Of a stretch of DNA of 64,000 nt, positions 59,060 to 64,000 are shown in pieces. The translations under genes and the position numbers were made by a program. This DNA comes from Halapricum desulfuricans (GTDB lineage: Archaea > Halobacteriota > Halobacteria > Halobacteriales > Haloarculaceae). Every line of letters starts with the position of its first letter. Positions within the stretch are counted from its first letter, which is position 1. The notes under the pieces are model-generated. The model searched no databases, was not told the DNA's origin, and was given only the letters and a program-made list of their open reading frames with translations. The stretch spans positions 2,108,001 through 2,172,000 of the forward strand of contig NZ_CP064791.1 of NCBI RefSeq assembly GCF_017094465.1, read 5' to 3'.

Positions 59060-61036
59060 GTGGACGCACCGAATCCCGACGACGATGACGTGTTCGAAGC
59101 CCAGCGCGAGCGCGTCGAGCGGCCGATGGCTCGGCTGTTTCGCGAATACGGGCGAGACAACGCCGGGTACTTCGGCGTCGGACTGTTCGCCAGCGTCTTC
59201 GCACGCGTCCTGGACCTGCTGCCGCCGCTATTCCTGGGGATCGCGATCGACGCGATCATCCGCCAGGAGACGACGTTCTCGCTACTCTTCGTCCCACAGT
59301 CCTGGCTCCCGACCGCGCCGCGCGAGCAGTTGTGGATCGCATCGGGAATCGTCGGCGGGGCCTTCCTCTTCGCGGCAATCTTTCACTGGGCGCGCAACTG
59401 GGGCTGGAACAACTTCGCCCAGCACATCCAGCACGACGTCCGGACCGACACCTACGACAAGATGCAGCGGCTGAACATGGACTTCTTCGCCGACAAGCAG
59501 ACCGGCGAGATGATGTCCGTCCTCTCAAACGACGTCAATCGCCTTGAGCGGTTTCTCAACGACGGGATGAACTCCGCGTTCCGGCTGATCGTGATGGTGA
59601 TCGGCATCGCCGCGATTCTCTTTTATCTCAACTGGCAGCTGGCACTGATCGCGCTGGTCCCGGTGCCGCTGATCGCCTTTTTCACCAAGAAGTTCATCGA
59701 GACGATCCAGCCCAAATACGCCGAGGTGCGCTCGTCGGTCGGACAGCTCAACTCCCGGCTGGAGAACAACCTCGGCGGCATCCAGGTCATCAAGACTGCA
59801 AACACCGAACCCTACGAGTCCGAGCGGGTTGATGACGTCTCACAGGATTACTTCGACGCCAACTGGGACGCCATCCGGACCCGGATCAAGTTCTTTCCCG
59901 GCCTGCGACTGATCTCGGGGATCGGGTTCGTGTTGACCTTCACCGCCGGCGGGTACTGGGCGCTGACCTACGAGACGACCGGAACGGCCCCGCTGATGTT
60001 CACCGAACCGCTGACGACCGGGCAGTTCGTCGTCTTCATCACGCTCACCCAGCGGTTCATCTGGCCGATGGCCCAGTTCGGCCAGATAATCAACATGTAC
60101 CAGCGGGCCTACGCCTCCGCCGAGCGGATCTTCGGGCTGATGGACACGCCTGCCCGGATCGCCGAGGACCCCGACGCCGAGCCGCTCGAAGTGACTGACG
60201 GACGGGTCGCCTACGAGGACGTGACGTTCGGATACGACTACGAACCACCGTCCGGGCCGGACAACGAATCCAGCGGCGAGCCCATCGTCGAGGACATCGA
60301 GTTCACCGTCGAGGGTGGCGATACCGTCGCGCTCGTCGGGCCGACCGGCGCGGGCAAATCGACGATACTCAAGCTCCTGTTGCGGATGTACGACGTCGAC
60401 GAGGGCGCGATCACCGTCGACGGTACGGACCTGCGCGAGGTGACCATCCCCAGCCTCCGTCGACAGATCGGCTACGTCAGCCAGGAAACGTTCCTGTTCT
60501 ACGGCACCGTCGAGGAGAACATCACCTACGGCACGTTTGGCGCCGACCACGAGGCAGTCGTCGAGGCCGCTGAGATGGCCGAGGCCCACCAGTTCATCCA
60601 GAATCTTCCCGACGGGTACGACACCAAGGTCGGCGAGCGCGGCGTCAAACTCTCCGGGGGCCAGCGCCAGCGAATCGCCATCGCCCGCGCGATCCTCAAG
60701 GACCCGGAGATTCTCGTGTTGGACGAGGCGACCAGCGACGTCGACACCGAGACGGAGATGCTCATCCAGAAGAGCCTCGACGCGCTCACCGAGGACCGGA
60801 CGACCTTCGCCATCGCCCACCGGCTCTCGACGATCAAGGACGCCGACACGATCGTCGTGGTCGAGGACGGCCGGATCGTCGAGCGCGGCACCCACGAGCA
60901 GTTGCTGGACGCGGACGGTCTGTACGCCAACCTCTGGGCGGTCCAGGCCGGGGAAATCGACGAGTTACCCCGGGAGTTCGTCGAGCGCGCGGCACGACGG
61001 CGGTCCGAGGTCGACGTCGAGGCGGACGACGACTGA
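59060..61036 (+). CDS. ABC exporter with fused membrane and ATPase domains
   Basis: The 658-residue half-transporter has a six-helix type IV exporter domain (about 30-370, with MNMDFFADKQTGEMMSVLSNDVNRLERFLNDG). The ATPase follows: Walker A VGPTGAGKSTILKLLLRM, YVSQETFLFYGTVEENI, signature VKLSGGQRQRIAIARAI, Walker B ILVLDEATSDVD and the H-loop IAHRLSTI. It works as a dimer. Substrates of this family range from lipids to drugs. The start is the GTG at 59060. An acidic tail ends the protein. Confidence 0.92.
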   Translation: MDAPNPDDDDVFEAQRERVERPMARLFREYGRDNAGYFGVGLFASVFARVLDLLPPLFLGIAIDAIIRQETTFSLLFVPQSWLPTAPREQLWIASGIVGGAFLFAAIFHWARNWGWNNFAQHIQHDVRTDTYDKMQRLNMDFFADKQTGEMMSVLSNDVNRLERFLNDGMNSAFRLIVMVIGIAAILFYLNWQLALIALVPVPLIAFFTKKFIETIQPKYAEVRSSVGQLNSRLENNLGGIQVIKTANTEPYESERVDDVSQDYFDANWDAIRTRIKFFPGLRLISGIGFVLTFTAGGYWALTYETTGTAPLMFTEPLTTGQFVVFITLTQRFIWPMAQFGQIINMYQRAYASAERIFGLMDTPARIAEDPDAEPLEVTDGRVAYEDVTFGYDYEPPSGPDNESSGEPIVEDIEFTVEGGDTVALVGPTGAGKSTILKLLLRMYDVDEGAITVDGTDLREVTIPSLRRQIGYVSQETFLFYGTVEENITYGTFGADHEAVVEAAEMAEAHQFIQNLPDGYDTKVGERGVKLSGGQRQRIAIARAILKDPEILVLDEATSDVDTETEMLIQKSLDALTEDRTTFAIAHRLSTIKDADTIVVVEDGRIVERGTHEQLLDADGLYANLWAVQAGEIDELPREFVERAARRRSEVDVEADDD

Positions 61037-61209
61037 TAGTGACTACTGTAACGACGTGCCGCCCGCTCGTGACAAACGTCTGATGCTGTTGGTTGTGACA
61101 ATTTACCGGTACGATCGCATACCGGGTGCGATCGATCCGGAACAGACGGACAACCGACCGTATGAGAGGCCCGCTTCTTTTAGGTATCCGCGTCGTACCC
61201 CCAGGGTAG

Positions 61210-62058
61210 ATGACAGGCGAGTTCGAACTCGTGGAACCGGAGGCGGTCGACGGCGTCGGCGACGAGTGGGAGGAAATCGACGTCGAGGACACGGAAGCCG
61301 ACCGCATCGCGCGCCAGCGCGACCGCGAGTTCAGCGAGTTCCGCAAGCGGATCAAAAACACCGAGCGGTTCAAACTCGAAGAATCGGTGTTCGACGAGGC
61401 CACCTACGCCGCGATCTACAAGCTGGTGCAGGACGGCTACATCGACGCCTTCGGCGGCCCGATCTCGACGGGCAAGGAGGCCAACGTCTACACGGCAAAA
61501 GCCGGCGACGAGACAGTCGCAGTGAAGGTCTACCGGATCAACGCCAGCGACTTCAAGGACATGCGCGGCTATCTCGACGGCGATCCGCGCTTCGAGGGGA
61601 TCGGCCAGGACAAACGCAAGGTCGTGATGGCCTGGGTCCGCAAGGAGTTCGCCAACCTCAAGCGCGCCCAGAAGGCGGGCGTCCGCGTCCCGAATCCTAT
61701 CGCCGTCGAGCGAAACGTCCTCGTGATGGAGTACATCGCCACGGACGGCGACCGCGCCAAGCGACTCAGCGAGGTCGATGTCGAGAATCCCGAGACTGCC
61801 TACGAGGTCGTCGCCGAGTACATGCGCCGGCTGTACGACGCCGGGCTGGTCCACGGCGATCTCAGCGAGTACAACATCGTCTTCCAGGACGGACAGCTGG
61901 TCGTGATCGATCTCGGCCAGGCCGTGACCAAACACCATCCCAACGCCGACGAATTCCTCGAACGCGACTGTGAGAACGTGGCCGCGTTCTTCTCCCGGCA
62001 AGGCATGGCCGCGACCGGCGAGGAGCTGTGTGAGTTCGTAGTGAGCGAAGACGGCTGA
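61210..62058 (+). CDS. rio1: Serine/threonine protein kinase Rio1
   Basis: The 282-residue RIO-family kinase has the flexible acidic N terminus and a winged-helix segment. The nucleotide loop is ISTGKEANVYTAKAG, the catalytic loop VHGDLSEYNIVF and the metal-binding loop VIDLGQAVTKHHPNADEFLERD. The order and the STGKEA motif mark Rio1 rather than Rio2. It takes part in 40S/30S-type small-subunit maturation. CTTTTAGG about 30-40 bases ahead of the ATG at 61210 is the likely TATA region. Confidence 0.94.
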   Translation: MTGEFELVEPEAVDGVGDEWEEIDVEDTEADRIARQRDREFSEFRKRIKNTERFKLEESVFDEATYAAIYKLVQDGYIDAFGGPISTGKEANVYTAKAGDETVAVKVYRINASDFKDMRGYLDGDPRFEGIGQDKRKVVMAWVRKEFANLKRAQKAGVRVPNPIAVERNVLVMEYIATDGDRAKRLSEVDVENPETAYEVVAEYMRRLYDAGLVHGDLSEYNIVFQDGQLVVIDLGQAVTKHHPNADEFLERDCENVAAFFSRQGMAATGEELCEFVVSEDG

Positions 62059-62144
62059 CCTTCACGGTTCCACAGACACGTTACCATCGGCTGGGAATCC
62101 CCGTGACCCCCTTTTATTGGGGGTAGCAACGCTGGACTGGAACA

Positions 62145-62312
62145 ATGGTTTCAGTAGACGAGTCAATCTGTACGGGTTGTCAGGTGTGCGTGTCGGTCGC
62201 ACCGGAAACGTTCGAGATGGACGGCGCAGTCGCGACGGCCGTCAGCGACGAGGTTACGGACGAGGCCGAGCAGGCCGCCGAACAGTGCCCCGTCGACGCG
62301 ATTTCGCTGTAA
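62145..62312 (+). CDS. Small [4Fe-4S] ferredoxin
   Basis: The 55-residue protein has ESICTGCQVCVSVAPETFEM (C-X2-C-X2-C) and AAEQCPVDAISL (the fourth cysteine followed by Pro). This is the pattern of a single [4Fe-4S] ferredoxin. It would carry one electron at low potential in the cytoplasm. A clear TATA box, CTTTTATT at 62111-62118, lies 27-34 bases before the ATG, so it is a separate, probably leaderless transcript. It is below the usual size cut-off for gene calling. Confidence 0.92.
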   Translation: MVSVDESICTGCQVCVSVAPETFEMDGAVATAVSDEVTDEAEQAAEQCPVDAISL

Positions 62313-62352
62313 GATCGCCGATTCCGTTTTCGTTTCGAGCAGCCAACCAGTA

Positions 62353-63363
62353 TCACGAGCCGTCGCGCAATCGACTCGCCGCCGCCCACGAGGGGTCTGA
62401 CTCGGGCGGCTCCACGCGCTCCCCACGGGCGTACACACCGTCCCCCTCGGTCACTCGACCGACGACGGCGGCCGGCGTGTCCCGGTTTTCGAGCGCGGCC
62501 ACCACGTCCGACGCGTCGCCGGGCGCGACCGCGATCAACAGCGTCCCGCAGCTGGTCACGTGCCACGGGTCGACACCGATCGCGTCACAGACCGCCTCGA
62601 CGCCGTCGGCCATCGGGACCGCGTCGGGATCGATCTCGAAGCGGACGCCTGCGCCGTCGGCCATCTCGTTCAGGCCGCCGGCGATCCCGCCCTCGGTGGC
62701 GTCGTGCATCGCCGTCACTCGACCGGCGTCGTGCGCGGCCAGCGCGTCCGCGACCGCCGGGACGTCCGCGAGTCGCTCCTGGGCGGTCGCGACGGCCCCG
62801 GGATCGAGGCCGAGCCGTTCGGGATACAGCGTCGAGAACAGGCCCGCGACCTCCGCGGCGGGGCCGGTCGAGATCACCAGCGCGTCGCCCGGTCGTGCTC
62901 CGTCCGGACGGACGAGGTCGTCGGGATCGCCGACGCCGAAGGCCGTCCCGGAGCCGATCCAGGAGCTGTCGACACCCGAGTAGCGGCCGGCGCGGCCGGC
63001 GGTGATGCTGACCCCGAGCTCGCGGGTGTGGGCGTCGATCCCCCGCCACAGCGTCGCCAGGTCCGCTGGCGGATACTCCGGTGGCAGCGTGAGTGTCACC
63101 GTCAGGTGCGAGGGGTCGATTCCCGAGACGGCGACGTCCGAGAGGACGATATCGGTAGCCAGGCGGCCCGCGCGTTCGAGCCCGAGGGTCGGGAGCACCG
63201 ATATCGGGTCAGTCGCGGTGACGACGGCCCGTCCGCCGAGTTCGAAGACGCCGAAGTCGATCCCCGCAGTCGGACCGAGCGAGACCGCTCCGCGGTCGGC
63301 GCCGAGGTTCGGCGCGACCACGCGTTCGAAGAAGTCGGCGTCGATCTTGCCGAGGTCCGTCAC
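62353..63363 (-). CDS. AIR-synthase/HypE-like protein
   Basis: The 336-residue protein has the PurM/HypE/ThiL two-domain fold: LGPTAGIDFGVFELGGRAVVTATDPISVLP, DIVLSDVAVSGIDPSHLTVTLTLP and TAMHDATEGGIAGGLNEMADGAGV. In this superfamily these carry the ATP-binding and dimer parts. HypE matures hydrogenases, but no hydrogenase gene is seen, and haloarchaea carry such proteins with unknown roles. The GTG start at 63363 overlaps the stop of the upstream ABC ATPase by 4 bases, so the two are coupled. Confidence 0.8.
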   Translation of the reverse strand: MTDLGKIDADFFERVVAPNLGADRGAVSLGPTAGIDFGVFELGGRAVVTATDPISVLPTLGLERAGRLATDIVLSDVAVSGIDPSHLTVTLTLPPEYPPADLATLWRGIDAHTRELGVSITAGRAGRYSGVDSSWIGSGTAFGVGDPDDLVRPDGARPGDALVISTGPAAEVAGLFSTLYPERLGLDPGAVATAQERLADVPAVADALAAHDAGRVTAMHDATEGGIAGGLNEMADGAGVRFEIDPDAVPMADGVEAVCDAIGVDPWHVTSCGTLLIAVAPGDASDVVAALENRDTPAAVVGRVTEGDGVYARGERVEPPESDPSWAAASRLRDGS

Positions 63364-64000
63364 GGTTCCTCCAGGAGCGTCACGTCCTCGCGATCGAACG
63401 ACAGCGTCACCGCTCCGCTCGGCGGTTCGTCGGCGTCGATCTTGGCCAGTAACTCCCGACCCTGCCACTCGCAGTGAACGCGATAGGCGTCACCCATGAA
63501 CTCGACCGTCGAGACGGTCGCCTGCAGGGTGATCGACCCGGCCGCGCCGGCGGACTGACGCTCGGCGTCCCCGACGATCGAAACCGATTCGGGCCGAATC
63601 GAGAGCGTCACCTCCCGACCGACTCCCGAGACGCCATCGACGGGAATCGTCGTGCCAGGCGCGTCGTCAGAACCCGGATCGAGGCCGACTCGGGGCGGAT
63701 CGGCCGAGACGACGACACCGCCGAAGAGGTTGTTATCGCCGACGAACTCGGCGACGAAGTGGGTCGCCGGTTCGCGGTAGATCGCCTCCGGGGGGCCGAC
63801 CTGTTCGACGCGACCGTCAGCGATCACGGCCACCCGATCGGAAATCGCAAGCGCCTCGGCCTGGTCGTGGGTGACGTAGATCGTCGTGATACCGAGGTCC
63901 TGCTGGAGGTCCCGAATCACGACACGCAGGCGTTCCCGAAGCCGGGCGTCCAGTGCCGACAGCGGTTCGTCAAGCAGGAGTACGTCCGGTCCGGGCGCGA
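63360..64000 (-). CDS. ABC importer ATPase, C-terminal part
   Basis: The gene continues beyond the window end. The visible part starts at Walker B (VLLLDEPLSALDARLRERLR), followed by the switch TIYVTHDQAEALAISDRV and a C-terminal TOBE-type domain (REVTLSIRPESVSIVG, VSTVEFMGDAYRVHCEW). This matches the ATPases of anion, iron, thiamine or polyamine importers (Pot/Fbp/Mod type), and the substrate cannot be decided here. It overlaps and precedes the AIR-synthase-like gene in one operon. Confidence 0.85.
   Translation of the reverse strand, partial: APGPDVLLLDEPLSALDARLRERLRVVIRDLQQDLGITTIYVTHDQAEALAISDRVAVIADGRVEQVGPPEAIYREPATHFVAEFVGDNNLFGGVVVSADPPRVGLDPGSDDAPGTTIPVDGVSGVGREVTLSIRPESVSIVGDAERQSAGAAGSITLQATVSTVEFMGDAYRVHCEWQGRELLAKIDADEPPSGAVTLSFDREDVTLLEEP

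Overview
The window is chromosomal DNA of a haloarchaeon (class Halobacteria). This is shown by GC-rich DNA, very acidic proteins, TATA boxes 25-35 bases ahead of starts that often lack a leader, Tat-type lipoprotein signals, archaellum and CheF/CheC/CheD genes, aEF-2 with the diphthamide region, NucS, LysW and many small haloarchaea-only families. I cannot fix the genus. The sugar-uptake genes would suit a carbohydrate-using lineage.

Layout. 1-8.8 kb: end of a PKD-repeat surface protein, then a carbohydrate block (ThuA-like protein, GH15 glucoamylase-type enzyme, and a MalK/SBP/MalF/MalG-type ABC importer). 8.9-13.3 kb: gyrB-gyrA behind an unusual inverted repeat with a 14-base alternating pyrimidine-purine tract. 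13.3-16.4 kb: small genes, a radical SAM gene, a Gdx/SugE exporter, and clustered hairpin repeats. 16.4-36.5 kb: one large motility island, with arlCE-F-G-H-I-J, cheY-cheC-cheD, two archaellin genes, a CirA-like KaiC-family ATPase and cheW on the minus strand, and cheB-cheA-cheR-HEAT-cheF on the plus strand. 36.6-43.8 kb: mutS, nucS, LysW, a GNAT acetyltransferase and small conserved proteins. 43.8-49.9 kb: M29 aminopeptidase, a frameshifted zinc-ribbon gene, aEF-2, a HEFAH-motif protein, S7 and S12. 50-58.2 kb: a surface-glycan block (two alkaline-phosphatase-superfamily enzymes, polysaccharide deacetylase, flippase-like protein, DUF2304-GT2 fusion, GT39-type protein). 58.3-64 kb: tRNA-Val, DUF192 protein, ABC exporter, Rio1 kinase, ferredoxin, an AIR-synthase/HypE-like protein and a partial ABC ATPase.

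The most unusual signal is outside the genes. A 50-80 base hairpin element occurs five times at gene 3' ends. Its outer arms are conserved (CCCCA-N-G-TTTTT and AAAAA-GTGGG) and its inner stems differ in sequence but remain paired. At gyrA and at the radical SAM gene, the hairpin is followed by a second copy of the gene's own 3' end that keeps reading frame and a stop codon. Beside tRNA-Val, a 24-base copy of the tRNA 3' end lies 125 bases away with other hairpins between. All three loci read: gene end, hairpin, second gene end. A miniature element that targets gene 3' ends would explain this. Hairpin-driven tandem duplication is the main alternative.
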